64,000 nucleotides of DNA, from the NCBI RefSeq assembly GCF_963259705.1, contig NC_081840.1:116053074-116117073 (forward strand), written 5' to 3'. Shown piece by piece: positions 10,361 through 22,744 of the stretch. A program made the translations under genes and the position numbers. The notes below the pieces were generated by a model that worked only from the letters and a program-made list of their open reading frames with translations, did not search any database and was not told the origin of the DNA. How positions within the stretch are numbered: the first letter of the stretch is position 1; each line of letters starts with the position of its first letter. This DNA is from Myotis daubentonii. Lineage: Eukaryota > Chordata > Mammalia > Chiroptera > Vespertilionidae.

Positions 10361-11192
10361 CCTCCCATGACAACAGCTAGCACTCTTTCTTTCTGCCTTT
10401 GTTCTGTGATGCGGTGCTGAGGTGATCATAGCTGCTTTGATGAAGAGTCACTCCAAATTTGGGTGGGATGGCTTAGGGGGAAGGAGGAAAAGATGAAGGA
10501 ATGGAGGCTAATTCATAAGAAACCAGGCATCTAGAAAATACAAAGATATAGCCCAAAGTGAAAAGCCTGCTTTGTCAATAAGCAAAGAGAATCTGCGAAG
10601 CATAAAAGATTAGGTTCATCTGGAGAAAATGGAATGGAGAATATAGAGAGGACATGCATTTCTTTAAGGTGATGGAAGAGGTGAAACAAACTTTCTTCAA
10701 AAGTTCAAGATCACTTTGTGCATCAAAACAAACTGAAACAGATTCAGTGATTAAACTTTAAATGACTTCCAATGAAGTCTTACTCTTATTATTAGTATGG
10801 CTAGCTCCCATATTAGACACAAAAAAGAATAATCTTCTGACTAGCTAAACTTGAAATGTTCCTGGCTTCTTTATTAGCTGCAAAAAACACAGTCATTTGT
10901 TTGAATATGCATGATTGACTTTCATGTTACCATGTAATACCTCATAAATACAGTGACATCTCAATAAATCCTAGCAGTCAGTTACTGAGGTTTTCTTGGG
11001 TTGATCCACTAGATGAGATTGGCTTATCAGTTTGGATTGACTTAGGAAATCAGACACCACTCCAGGGAATTGCATGCTTTACAGCTTGATACCCAGAGGG
11101 AGGAGCTAAAACTAAGGCAGGCACTGCCAAGCCAGAGCTGCTTCTCAGGAAATGGAGTTATGGATAAGTGGCCATTTCAGGTGAGACTTCTT
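10361..11192. other. Unassigned sequence
   Basis: No recognised gene or repeat. Confidence 0.5.

Positions 11193-11240
<48 letters not shown>
11193..11240. repeat. (GA)n microsatellite
   Basis: About 24 GA units. Not inside a recognisable SINE. Confidence 0.95.
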
Positions 11241-11244
<4 letters not shown>

Positions 11245-11830
11245 GCCTTTCCCCTTTCTCCCACTTTTCAGTCTAGCTCAAAGTCACGGACAAGAAAGCC
11301 TGAGAATGGAATAGGAAAAAGGCTGGAACATATCTGAGAGCAGACAGACAATGATATTTGCACATTAAAAAAATGTGTTTCAGAGAATAAGGAAATCTTT
11401 TGAGTAGGAAATGGTGTATAGGCACTTGTAAGGTTAAACTCCCATGTCTCTGCAGCCCAGAGCTACCTGGGGACAAAACTGTAGTAATACCTATGGTCTC
11501 CTAGCACAGACCCCGTGGTTAATATTATTGGAAACCAAGTCCTAATTCTAGTTCTTCCAAGAAAGTGGGGTGTTTTATGTGCTTGAAATATAGTCTTCTT
11601 ATCTAAGAGTTTGCCTCCTTCCCTTCTGCCTCTCCTGTCACTGAACAAGTGACACTAAGACTAGGCACTTCCACTTCCAACAATGAACTCATTGATATCT
11701 GCATCTGTTTTTCCCACTATAAATTAGGCCCAAGCTGTGTTCTTAAGTTACTTATATTGATCACACGAACCCTTTCAGATTGCTGCTACCACTGCTTATA
11801 ACTTCTCACCAGAGGCTAAAAGAAACATGA
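11241..11830. other. Unassigned sequence
   Basis: No recognised gene or repeat. Confidence 0.5.
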
Positions 11831-11940
11831 AACAGCATGGAGGAACCTGGAGAATATTATGCTAAGTGAAACAAGCCAGCCAAAGACAAGTATCAGGTGC
11901 TCTCACTCATGTGGAATCTAATGCACAAAATAAGCTGATG
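11831..11940 (+). mobile_element. L1 3' UTR fragment
   Basis: Contains the L1 tail signature 'tattatgctaagtgaaacaa' and 'tgtggaatctaatgcacaaa'. It abuts the SINE at 11941 directly. Confidence 0.75.
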
Positions 11941-12125
11941 GCTCTAACTGGTTTGGCTCAGTGGATAGAGCGTCAGCCTGTGGACTCAAGGGTCCCAGGT
12001 TCGATTCTGGTCAAGGGCATGTACCTTGGTTGCGGGCACATCCCCAGTAGGGAGTGCGCAGGAGGCAGCTGATCGATGATTCTCTCTCATTGATGTTTCT
12101 AACTCTCTATCCCTCTCCTTTCCTC
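11941..12125 (+). mobile_element. VES SINE
   Basis: Sense copy with good A-box region (ctggtttggctcagtgg) and B box ggttcgattc. The 3' end lacks the usual AATAAA-containing tail, stopping near the pyrimidine-rich stretch (12110-12125). No clear target duplication. Confidence 0.88.
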
Positions 12126-14132
12126 TGAGTTATCCAGCTGGAACATGATGGCACAGGGAGAGAGAGCTATCTTTTGTCAGCTTCATTTCTCTTGTCATTC
12201 CCTCACTCTAAGGGGTCTCCTAAGCATGTGTGTGAACACTGCAGTCCATACATCTAAGTCCATTCATATCATCCTCCCTTCTGCCTGGAGCTAAAGGTGT
12301 AGGTGCTCCCCATCACAACATGATGAGATCAAATCTGTCTGACTGTATCCCTCACTAGACCGGAAAGCCTATGAGACCAGTGCTAGGACCTATGATCCAT
12401 GGCAACTATGAGATAATACATATGTGTTATTTTAAGCTGCTAAGTGTGTGGCAATATTTTCTTGCATCAATGGATAGTTCACACAGGAAGGGACAGTGTT
12501 AATGTTCATCTAGCACTTATTACACAAATAAATATTTCCTAAATAAATGAAAAAATTCCTCAAATGTTTATTATGCATCCACTTAGCATGAATAATTATT
12601 GTGAGAGTGTCCCACACAAGCAAAGGCCAGAGAGAAAATCCTCTTAAGCCAAGAAGTACAGGACATTGACGGTGAAGCTGCTGCTGGGAGTGTGTGGCCC
12701 AATGTGGGTGCTACGTTATCCAGGGCATAGAAAGACTGACGTTGATTAGGTATTTATTGTAAAACAGGAGGAAGTTTTACTTGCTATTGTAACACATTCC
12801 TTCTATTAGCAAGTGAGAAAAACGAAAAGAAAACCCAGCTAGACAGAGATCTCCAGTCACAGTGAACTGACACTGGATGTCTTTAGTTGTCGAAAGTAGG
12901 AAGAGGAAACCTTCTTACATGTGTGGGATTTCGTGAGGGCTTGGAATTGCTTTCATATGGTTGATCCTTAGTACCTGTGCCCCAGGACCATTTTTGCTAC
13001 TGATGTTAGAGAAGAATTGAGCAGCCCAAAGCTGAAAGACCTCAGCTTTCAAGATAGGAATTTGTTCCCCTCAAAGGGTCAGGATTTTGTACGAAGATAA
13101 TTGCTATATAATATATTTATTTTGATGACTTAGAATTTCTTAAGGATTAACCCAAGTGCCTTATTTTTTATCTTTGACTTAGTTTCTAACCTAAGATATT
13201 TTCAAGCAATTAAAGAAAATGTCTTGGTTTTATAGCCCAATTTGTGTACTAACCTTTAACAATTTAAGTTTTCAAATTGAAATCTTCACAGTGGCTTCTG
13301 GGTCAAAAGTCTGAACTCTGAATAACTGAACTCACTGTTCTCATGGGAAGGAGAAATGGAACTACACTTTAGTCTATGAAAACAGAAAGAAAAACCCATT
13401 GCTCCCTAATGGTTGCCTTTTGTAGAGATGTCTGAAAATAACCTATCATGCTCATGATATAAATTATAAGGCCTTTATTGTGTCATTTTTATGAAGGAGA
13501 ATGATACATACTATGCTTTAAATTATAGTAATGACCCACTTATTCAGAGGTGGAGTTCCTGACAACCTCTACCCTTGAGAATTCAGCCAAAACTTAGAAG
13601 TAGGAAAAGACAGGATTGCAGGCTGACATGGTAGTTACAAGGACATGCACTTCACTCCTACAGTCAGGGCCTGATTGACTTGCCTTTAACACGGAATTTT
13701 TAACAAGCTTGTTTATCCCAGCTCATGGCCTTCAAGGAACTACAAACTGGGAAAGAGACAGAGAAGAAACTACTGAAGGTGGCCATCAAAATAGCAGGGA
13801 CAACTCAGTGTTGCAGGAGAGGTGGAAACTGTGAAACCCAAAGGCAGATAGGGAAGAGAATTGCCACTCTGGTCAAATAAAGAACCTGCATTATCCAGAA
13901 AATGCACAATTATGTTCAGCATTCCCTGTTTAAGAAGTAGAGAAGCTCTGTGTAGCAGTGTAATACATTGATATTAAACTGTGTTTTTCAATTCCTTCTA
14001 CCTCTTCACTTCTCCTTGTCATTGAAACAGCATGGGATTTATGTATATTGCTGTGCTGTGTAGGGTAGAGACAGTACAGAAAGGAGAAAGTCAAATTCTT
14101 GGCTTCTCAGCTCTTGTGCTTTTGTATACCTG
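12126..14132. other. Unassigned sequence
   Basis: Two kilobases without a recognisable repeat or gene. Minor A-rich and poly-purine stretches only. Confidence 0.45.
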
Positions 14133-14575
14133 CTAGAGGCCTGGTTCATGTCCCTCAGCCTGGCCTGTGCCCTCTCACAATCCAGGACCCCTTAGGGGAT
14201 GTTGGACTGCCGGTTTCAGGGTTTCAGCCCAATCCCTACAGGCCACCTGGCCTGGAGGATTCGGGCTGAAACCGGCAGTCTGAAACTGCCTGCCACTCCT
14301 GCTGCCTCTCCTGCTCATTCTGGCCCCTCTGCACCTGCTGCAGGCTTGTGCCCAGTCAGTTTTGATGGGGAGAGGCTCGTGCCACTGCAGCGGCGCTCGC
14401 CAACCTTGAGCCCTGTGTCTGGGGCCCATAGGTCAGCTGAGTGGTGCTCCCATTGTGGGAGCACACTGACCACCAAGGGGCAGCTCCTGCATTGAGTGTC
14501 TGCCCCTTGGTGGTCAATGCACATCATAGTGACTGGTCGAGTGGTCCTTCAGTCATTTGGTCACTTAGGCTTTTA
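14133..14575 (-). mobile_element. HeliBat Helitron, 5' end eroded by (TA)n
   Basis: CTAG at 14133-14136 with GGCCTC inward. The interior shows inverted arms gactgccggtttca / tgaaaccggcagtc (14204-14217, 14267-14280) and the HeliBat 5' stretch 'ccaccaaggggcagctcctg' / 'ctgccccttggtggtcaatg', itself an inverted pair. The 5' terminus (AAAAGCCTAAGTGACC inward) has run into TA repeats. The left flank is G, not the expected A. Confidence 0.8.
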
Positions 14576-14577
14576 TA

Positions 14578-14643
<66 letters not shown>
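14576..14643. repeat. (TA)n microsatellite between two Helitrons
   Basis: About 34 TA units, ending exactly at the next HeliBat terminus. Confidence 0.95.
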
Positions 14644-14648
<5 letters not shown>

Positions 14649-15971
14649 GGCCTGGTGCACAAAAATTTGTGCACTCGGTGGGGAGGAGGGGTCGCTCAGC
14701 CCAGCCTATGCCCACTTGCAGTCTGGGACCCCTTGGGAGAGGGGCAGAGGGCAGGTCCAATCCCTAAGAGCAGCCCCTGGTTGGGCTCAGAGCAGGGCCG
14801 ATTGGGGAGTTGGGGTGCCGCCCCCTGTCATGCACAGAGCAGGGCAGATTGGGAGGTTACGATGCCACCCTCAGTCACACTCAGGGTAGGGCCAATTGGG
14901 GGGTTGGGACACCGCCCCCTGTCACACTCAAGGCAGGTTCGATGGGGAGGTTGCGGCGCCACCCCCTGTCACTCACAGAGCTGGGCCGATAGGGGAGTTG
15001 GGGCACTGCCCCCTGTCACCCACAGAGCAGGGCCGATCAGGGGGTTGGGGCACCGCCACTGTCACACTCAGGGCAGGGCTGATGGGGAGGTTATGGCTCT
15101 ACCCCATCACACACAGAGCAGGGCCAATCAGGGGGTTGGGGCGCTGCCCCTTGTCACACACAGAGCCACAGGGCGATCGGGGGGGGGAGCTCCCCCTATC
15201 AGGCACAGAGCAGGGCTGATCAGGGGGTTTGGGCGCTAGCCCCGTCACACTGATCCCGGTGCCGGGAGGCCTCTCGGCTCCACTGATCCCGGTGCTGGGA
15301 GGCATATTACCCTTTTACTATATAGGATAGAGGCCTGGTGCGTGGGTGGGGCTGGCTGGTTTGCCCTGAAGGGTGTCCTGGATCAGGTTGGGGGTCCCCA
15401 CTGGAGTGCCTGGCCAGCCTGGGTGAGGGGATGATGGCTGTTTGCAGCTGGTCACACACCCTTCAGGGTGAGGGTCCCCACTGGGGTGCCTGGCCAGTCT
15501 GGGTGAGGGGCTGAGGGCTGTTTTCAGGCTGGCGGGTGACGGAAGCTCCCAACCGCTCCTTTTTTTCTTTTTTTTTATTCTGGGCCTGATTTAGCTTTGA
15601 GGCTTGGCTCCAGCTCTTAGGCCTCTGCTGCTGAAAGTAGGTTTCTGGCCTTTGTTTACCTTCTGTATTTGAAACAATGTTGCGATCCTGCTGGCTGAAG
15701 CCCGGCGGACTAAAGCAGGTTTCTGGGGTTTTGTTTAGCTTCTATATTTGTAACATAGTTGCTTAGATTTGCAGCTCAGAGGCCGGCAGCGGCAGGCGGG
15801 GAACGTTGGAGTCCTCCATCACTGAAGCAAGCAAGCCTCATGTTCGCTTTAAGCTGCCTGGCTGCCTGTCGCCATCTTGGCTGGCAGTTAATTTGCATAT
15901 TGCCCTGATTAGCCAATGGGAAGGGTAGCGGTCGTATGCTAATTACCATGTTTCTCTTTTATTAGATAGGA
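14644..15971 (-). mobile_element. Composite HeliBat Helitron, copy 2
   Basis: Same family as 992-2345. The terminator is at left (ttagaggcctggtgcac, CTAA in sense, one change from CTAG) with the palindrome gtgcacaaa/tttgtgcac. A minisatellite fills about 14780-15240. The fossil Helitron-Helitron junction is at 15300-15340 (GGATAGAGGCCTGG reading). The promoter-like module is at 15780-15950, and the 5' end TCCTATCTAATAAAAG at 15971. It sits inside (TA)n on both sides. The long + frame through the minisatellite is not a gene. Confidence 0.9.
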
Positions 15972-15972
15972 G

Positions 15973-16032
<60 letters not shown>

Positions 16033-16033
16033 A
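15972..16033. repeat. (TA)n microsatellite between two Helitrons
   Basis: TA repeat with single interruptions (acat, gtat), running between the composite HeliBat and the next HeliBat. Confidence 0.93.
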
Positions 16034-16616
16034 CTAGAGGCCCGGTGCATGAAATTAGTGCATGGGGGGGGTGTCCCCTCAGCCCAGCCTGCTCCCTCTC
16101 CAATCCAGGACCCATGGTTTCAAACTGCTCACCTGCCTGCCTGCCTGATTGCCCCTAACTTGTCCCCCTGCCAGCCTGATAACCCCTAATTGCCTCTACC
16201 TGCTGACATGATTGCTCGTAACTGCCCCTCCCATCCAGCCTGGTCGGCCCTCACTGCCCCCCCTGCCAGCCTGGTTGCACCCAACTGCCCCCCCTACAAG
16301 CCTGGTTGCCCCCAACTAACCCCCTGCTGACCTGGTCACTCCCAACTGCCCTCTTGCCAGCTTGGTCACCCCTCACAGCCCCCCCTGCTGGCTGGTCACC
16401 CCCAACTGCCACCCTTACTGGCCTGGTTGCCCCTCACTGCCCCCTCTGCCAGTGTGGTTGCCTCTCACTGGACCCCCTGCTGGCCTGGTCACCCCACGCA
16501 GCCTGCCGTTCAGTCGTTTGGTCATCCCTCACTAACTCCCCGGCCGGCCTTTTCGCCCCACTCAGCCTGTTCGGTCATTTCATATGTGATTGCCCCTGGC
16601 TCTTTATGTATATTGA
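16034..16616 (-). mobile_element. HeliBat Helitron (minisatellite type)
   Basis: CTAG at 16034-16037 preceded by A. The terminal hairpin is degenerate (gtgcatgaaattagtgcat). The interior is an array of ccagcctggttgcccccaac-type units (16150-16560). The 5' end is TCAATATACATAAAGAG at 16616, and the next base is T, giving A|T flanks. It lacks the 28-bp internal hairpin of 3589-4148. Confidence 0.85.
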
Positions 16617-16713
16617 TAGCAGAGTTTAATGTCTTAAAAGTTACAGCTTTCAATGGAAAGAACCAGGGATTCAGGTCAGAAAAATAAATTTCATGAATTC
16701 CAAAAATTTGGCT

Positions 16714-16939
16714 CTATTTTCTATTTATTTTTTAAATATGTTTTTATTGATTTCAGAGAGGAAGGGAGAGGGAGAGAAAGATAGAAATATCAATGATGAG
16801 AATCATTGATCTGCTGCCTCCTGCACACCCCTTACTGGGGATTGAGCCCACAACCTGGACCTGTGCCCTAACAGGGAATCTAATCTTAACCTTCTGGTTC
16901 ATGGGTCCATGCTCAACCACTGAGCCATGCCAACCAGGT
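16714..16939 (-). mobile_element. VES SINE with target duplication
   Basis: Antisense copy. The duplication ccaaaa(a)tttggct is at 16700-16713 and 16940-16952, differing by one A in the run. B box region mutated. Confidence 0.88.
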
Positions 16940-17006
16940 CCAAAATTTGGCTTTAAAATAGCAAGGCCTGCAGCCTGGGATATCTAGTGTAAAGAATTTG
17001 GACCAT

Positions 17007-17218
17007 GTCCTCACCAGTTTGGCTCAGTGAATAGAGCGTCAGCCTGCTGACTGAAGGGTCCCAGGTTCGATTCCAGTCAAGGGCATGTACTTTGGTTGCG
17101 GGCACATCCCCAACAGGAGGTGTGCAGGAGGCAGCTGATCGATGTTTCTCATCAGTGTTTCTAACTCTCTTTCTCCCTCCCCTCTGTAAAAAATCAATAA
17201 AATATATATTTTTTAAAA
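17007..17218 (+). mobile_element. VES SINE with perfect 16-bp target duplication
   Basis: Full sense copy from tRNA-like head (caccagtttggctcagtg) with intact B box ggttcgattcc to the AATAAA-containing tail. The duplication aaagaatttggaccat is perfect at 16991-17006 and 17219-17234. One of the younger SINEs here. Confidence 0.95.
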
Positions 17219-17234
17219 AAAGAATTTGGACCAT

Positions 17235-19465
17235 AACCCCTAAGAGTGGGAATCATGCCTGATGAGGTGAACACCAATTTTCTGTCCAGAAAGGGTAAAA
17301 TAATCAGAGGAGGATGTGACAAGAGCATAGACCTTCCCCGGGCCCTGAAGAGAGCTGCTGCCCCCTGCTGCTTTGGGGAGTCTTGAGGAGACACATAGTG
17401 ATTAAATCTCAGGTACACTTAGGGGGTCTGAGAATAGGGTCTTTGCCTGAGGTATAGAATATGACTTCTGTGAAACTGTTAGGTAAGACACGTTTCCAAT
17501 ATGACACTAGGATGATAAAATAGCAACATGTCGGTGGATTTCCCATAACATCAGGGGCTACATCAAAAAGGTTTCTGTGACCCTCCCCAGCCCCCTGGAG
17601 TGCTGAGATGAACTGGCACACCCCGTGCTTCCTGGTGTGAGGAGGCCGTGTGTGCAGACCTGGCTGCCAGAGAAAGGGCAGAAAATGCACGTGATGGCAC
17701 GGGGCACAGCTCCTCCCCTGCACCCGCCTCTGTGTCCTGAGCCTGAAGGACACTCAGAGAGAAGGGAGGAACATGAAGGGAGAGAATCCCGAGTGGACTG
17801 AGTAGTTGCTCAGAAGAGACTGAATTCCAAACTAGAAAGACTGCGTTACCTTTACTTGGCGAAAGGGAAGAAGCCGTGCCTCAGGAGGTAAGTACATTTA
17901 GTTACTGAGAAGTAAAGAACCTTACAGTTTTTGGCCCATCCAACCATGCAGCCTCAAAGTTCTAAAATGCTTTTCATTTAAGATGTTTAATATGAAAAAA
18001 AAGAGTTTTAGTATTTAAAAGAAACTAAATATCATTTATAAGGATTCACTTTTATAGACCATCTTATCTCCCTGCAATGCCACTGAAAATAAGCAGAAAA
18101 TCTTCCAGACCACCAGCAGTTAAATGTGCTGAAACACCATAATGTATGTGATGCGAGTAGGAAGACTAGTGATCATGTCCTAGAAAGAAGTCGTCACCCA
18201 TTTTCATCTGGAATCGCAAGGATATGCATCTCAGGCCCCTACGCATGCATATTAGAGCAAGGGAATACATTTCTTTACTCACTCAGTCTACCGATCCTCT
18301 GCCGCGCAGCAGCAGTTTTCATACGTGATTAACACTCAGATAGCATTTTCCACATTAACCTTGTGATGTCTGATAGTGAGGACAGAGATGGATACTGTTG
18401 TGCTGAAATGTGTACACATAATCCATAATGAGTAACGGCAGCTCCTCCGTGACCATGACGGGGCATCACAAGCAAAGAGAGGACCAGGCTGAGGAAGGTG
18501 CTGAGTCCACAAGAGCAATATTTCACCGTTTGGCTAAGCATGCAATTTAAATACCAGCAATGTTCCTCCACATTTAACTGAATGCAGGCCTCTGATTCTG
18601 TACCAAGGAGATGCAGCCACAGCTGTTTTCAATATCCCTTTCCCATGAGGCATTGGTTTAAGTTAAGCTGAAGGGCATCTTCAGAGAGTTCCTTCCCTGC
18701 CCCCCCCCCGACCCGTCCCCCCCAGATGTCTCTCATCTGGCAGATGGAGCCTGCTCAGGTATCTGTGACTTTCTATATTCCAAGTGTTCCGTCAGGGCTG
18801 TGGAGGCAACAGGTTTGGGACCAAGCATTTACAGCATCCAATGGGGGGTCAAAGTGAATGGGCTCAAGGAGCTTGCAGGGCTGCTGGTGTCTCCCAGGGG
18901 TTGTAACATTAATCAGCAATGAAAACCTAATCTGAATGGACATATCTTTATTTTCTGTTTTCTTAATACACTGAAATCAACTTTTGAATTAGTTTGAGTT
19001 TTTCCCATCAATATACAGTGCCTCATAAACTTTGATGTGCTCATCCTTTATTGCCAATGATGTTTTCCTGATGTAAAACTTAAGGCTGGTAAGTGAGTGA
19101 TAGCATTACCTTTGCTGACTCATGCGTGCTCTTTCAAGCATTTGGAACACTAATAGGGAGGCCTTCATGCATTCCTGAGTGTTGAGAGTGGAAGACTTCA
19201 CTGAAAAATTGCTTTGTGGCTGAGTAAACACCTAATACATCACTGAGTTTTCTAGTTCTTTGCTATGTTCAGAATGGAATTAAATATGAATCAAAGCAGG
19301 AATTGAGTATCCTGTTATGTTATTAGCATATGTTTAGGTTAGTGTTGTCCTGATTAATATTTCATTAAGGATGGCCCAATCCTCAGTCTTATACATTATT
19401 CTTTACTGGGGCATTGTGATACCTTATAAAAGATGAGGTAAGATGTTTTTCATACTTTATTATAT
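17235..19465. other. Unassigned, partly CpG-retaining sequence
   Basis: No recognised repeat. Several CpG-containing stretches survive at 18140-18560. A C-rich run lies at 18699-18724. The 114-codon minus frame at 17753-17409 has no family signature and is probably chance. Confidence 0.45.
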
Positions 19466-19610
19466 GAATCATATTAAAATGCAGACTCTGAATCATTAGG
19501 TCTTGGGTAAGTTCTAAGGGTCAACATTTCTAGCACTGCCCCAGGACAGGGATGGCGATACTGATGGTCTCACTGACTATACTTGTGTAGCAAAGCTACA
19601 GCAGGCGTTG
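19466..19610 (+). mobile_element. Possible MER5-type DNA transposon relic
   Basis: The wording 'atgcagactctgaatcatta' and 'ctgccccaggacaggg' resembles MER5 (hAT-Charlie). Too short and diverged to be sure. Confidence 0.3.
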
Positions 19611-22600
19611 TGTTGGGAAAAGGATTGAGGATATTGTAAGTGCTCCAAAGTGCTTTATTTTCAGTATTCCTGGCTTACCTGTGGCCAGGTGTAGTCTTTT
19701 TTCTTCCCAGCTTCTCCCAGCTGTACTCTAGTTCATGGTTCATATGTACAGAAATGGCCCTAATTTCAGTTCTTACTAATGCTGTAATAGTATACCAGGC
19801 TCCACATAAATTCTTTAGATTTGTATAGAAATCTTTGCCTAGAAAAGTCTTCCTTCCTTAGGATCTTTGTTCTAATTCTTGTTTCTTCAACTGATATGCA
19901 TATTGATGCTTAGGCTACTAAATATTTTTGTCTAGATTAATATAGATTTACAAGTGAAACTTCTAATTCCACAAGAGCATAACAGAGAAATGAGTGAGCA
20001 CATGGAGTTCACGAAGCACTTATTGACTGCCTTCTATGTATCGAACCCCAAAAGTACTTGGGCTGAAGAGATAAATGAAATATGGGAAATATGGCCATAT
20101 TTATTAACTCCATAAATACATATCATATATATTGATAAATGATGCATATATTTGCCCAACTCAGTAAATGTTCTGGCAATAATGTTTATCTAATATTGTG
20201 TATAACAATAACTATAGAAATATCTAAATAAAAAATTGTTGTTAGTCCTCAGCCCCATAATGTGTGTTTCCTCCATCAATAGCTTATTGGTCATTGGACA
20301 TCATATCGAAAAACTTGAGTCAGTACATGTTAATATAGTCTTTCTCCTTCCTTAAAACTAAACTTAATAAGGTTCTTGCTACTTAATTATTGAGTGTGTG
20401 TGCATGTATTGGGGAATATGCTGATATGTACTTTGGGAGACTAGAATAAAACCACAGGCAGACATGGACAAATGAACCATTATAGTAAGAGAATGGGGGA
20501 TATGAAGAGTTGAATAAAGTTTGAAAAAACTTTCTTTGTTTTCTATACATTAATCTTTTGTGAGATATTTGGTAATCTTGTCAATATTTTCTAATGATAT
20601 CTACAGTGTTGATGGCCACTTTGAAGAAAAACTTACATTGGTATAATAACTAACATTTTCTTTTCAAAGGAAGCTTTTTGAATTCAATTTAAATAACTTC
20701 TATAGACAAATCTCTGCTAGATGCTTCACTACAAAAGAGAAAAAATGGATTCTCTTTCCCCAAACTGCAAAATTCACTGACAAAATTATTTTAAGTCAAA
20801 ACTGAATAAATAAGAGAATTTAAAATGTACTGTGGGATTCTATAGAAATGCAGACAGGGCAGCACTGGGATTAGAATGTGTGATCTTATAAATTGTACAG
20901 AATTCGTATGGGGAGGTTAGGTAAAGGGAAGTAATAATTATAGCGTCTTGAGTTAGAAAGAAAAAGAAAGGTAGGAAAGTGAAACAAATCGCAGAGGAAG
21001 AACCTGCAAAGCTTGAGAACTTACTGACTGTGAGGACAGAAGAGGATGTTCCCAAGATTTTATGCAGGAATGCTTGGATGGGTTTTGTTGTCATCAACAG
21101 GCCAAGGAAATCAAGGAAGAATTAGTTATTAAACAAGGTACAAAATGAATTTGTATCATATCTGTGGAGCCTAAGTTTTGTGGGGCAGCACATAGTAGAT
21201 ATCAAGCTGTTGCAGAAGATCCCAGAAAAACCAAGCGACGCTTTGAAGAAGTGGAGATACACTGTTTTAATTACATCGGCGGACTCTGGGAAATAATTTC
21301 CAAATCAGAGCACCGAAACATGCAGGGGCCTTCATTTTCTATCTCCCTGTGGTCTTTGTCCCTAAAATATGGATTATGGTTCCTGTCCTCTTCGTGGGCT
21401 TTGCAAGAGGGCCTCAGGTGTTGGGGGTCTCCAGGCCATATCTGATGGCCTGGCCTGGTGCCAGCGAGAACAACCCTCCCTCCGGGCAGTGCACTGTTCA
21501 CAGGTTTATGGCCTCTGTGACAGATTCTACAAGACCAGTTTCTGGGAAGGAGGTAATGACTTAATTATAGGTTAGCTTGCTGGCATGGATTCCAATTGCT
21601 AGCCCCCCAAATATCAGGATTACATTTGAATTAGCCCTTTTGAGCCTTCTCAAAGCAGGTAGATTTTGTAGCTCAGGAGAGCAGCACCTACAATGCCACA
21701 CCTGTAGATGTGAGTGTTGTCTGCATTTAAGTCGTGGCTAACACTAAGGCAGTGTTTGAGATCAGGAAGTTGGGGGAGGGGAGACAGGAGATGGGAGGAA
21801 ACAAGAGAATGCTGAGCAGACATTTGGGTGCAAGCTATTAAAGAAGAGTTTTGTACAGAAACCAGAGATTAATTTCAAAAAGGAAATGTAAGGTACTGTC
21901 ACATTTCAGGATATGAATGTATTTTGCTTACTTTGCTGATTTATCATGGGGTAACGTGTTGAACTCTGCCTTACTATAAGACTAAATGTTTGTGGGTTTT
22001 TTTGTTAGTTTGTTTTGTTGTGTGTTTTTTTGTTACACAAAAAGCAAACCTACCTAATACAAAGGTCAAATAAATGTATGCTTGATTTAAGTTGTTTAAT
22101 TGCCACAACCTTTTATGGCTAGGGTTAGGATCTGAAGAAGGGGCTGTGGACAAATGAAAACACTAGATAAGAAATACGAATTTAGAAGGCATGGGGGTGC
22201 CAGGTGGTACCAGGTGGAAACCTCTTTCTAAAGGAGAAACTCACTGAAACCCTAGCCTTGTCAGCTTTTATTCACTTGAATACACTTTTGCCCTTTAGCA
22301 ATGTATATAGGCATATCAAAGGTAAAGTTTGGTAAACAGTAAAAGGATTATTAGGTTAGGGAATTGCCTTGAACCATTGAGCCCACAGCAGGGCAATATT
22401 ATGCTGATATTCAGCCTTGCTGAATATCAAAGTCCATTGGCTTTCCAATGGGTCGTTTTGCATTAATGCTAACTACTGTTGGTTTTAGCCTCTGGCATTT
22501 AATGCAAGGATTATTTGTCTTCCCTTTCTTATTAAGTTTTTTTTATTTCCTTTTGTTCTTGGCCTTTCTGGGTTGCGATCTCTAGTTCTGGAGTTTGGAG

Positions 22601-22740
22601 CTTCTAACTGTACAGGTGATAGGTGTAGTCTGTCTCTCACTCCCCTTTCCATCTGCAACAAGAAAAATCAAGTTCTTCTTTGGGCACCATTGCTGCTCAT
22701 ATCAAAAAGAAGAAAAAAATCCTCTGTTTTGAATATAGTG
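19611..22740. other. Unassigned sequence
   Basis: No gene supported. A GC-richer block at 21160-21560 has overlapping open frames on both strands without recognisable domains (possible old LTR). Back-to-back hairpins lie at 22405-22451. Otherwise AT-rich. Confidence 0.45.
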
Positions 22741-22744
22741 CAGT

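Noticed and set aside
14496..15239. 247-codon + frame
   Set aside because: Runs through a (TA)n tract and the HeliBat minisatellite; the apparent protein is repeat translation. Same for 25877-26170, 26115-26462 and 1517-2099 frames.
17007..17100. tRNA-like head with A and B boxes
   Set aside because: Part of a VES SINE with poly(A)-type tail and target duplication, not a tRNA gene; the same holds for other SINE heads.
17409..17753. 114-codon minus frame
   Set aside because: No recognisable domain, no coding neighbours, length compatible with chance in GC-richer sequence.
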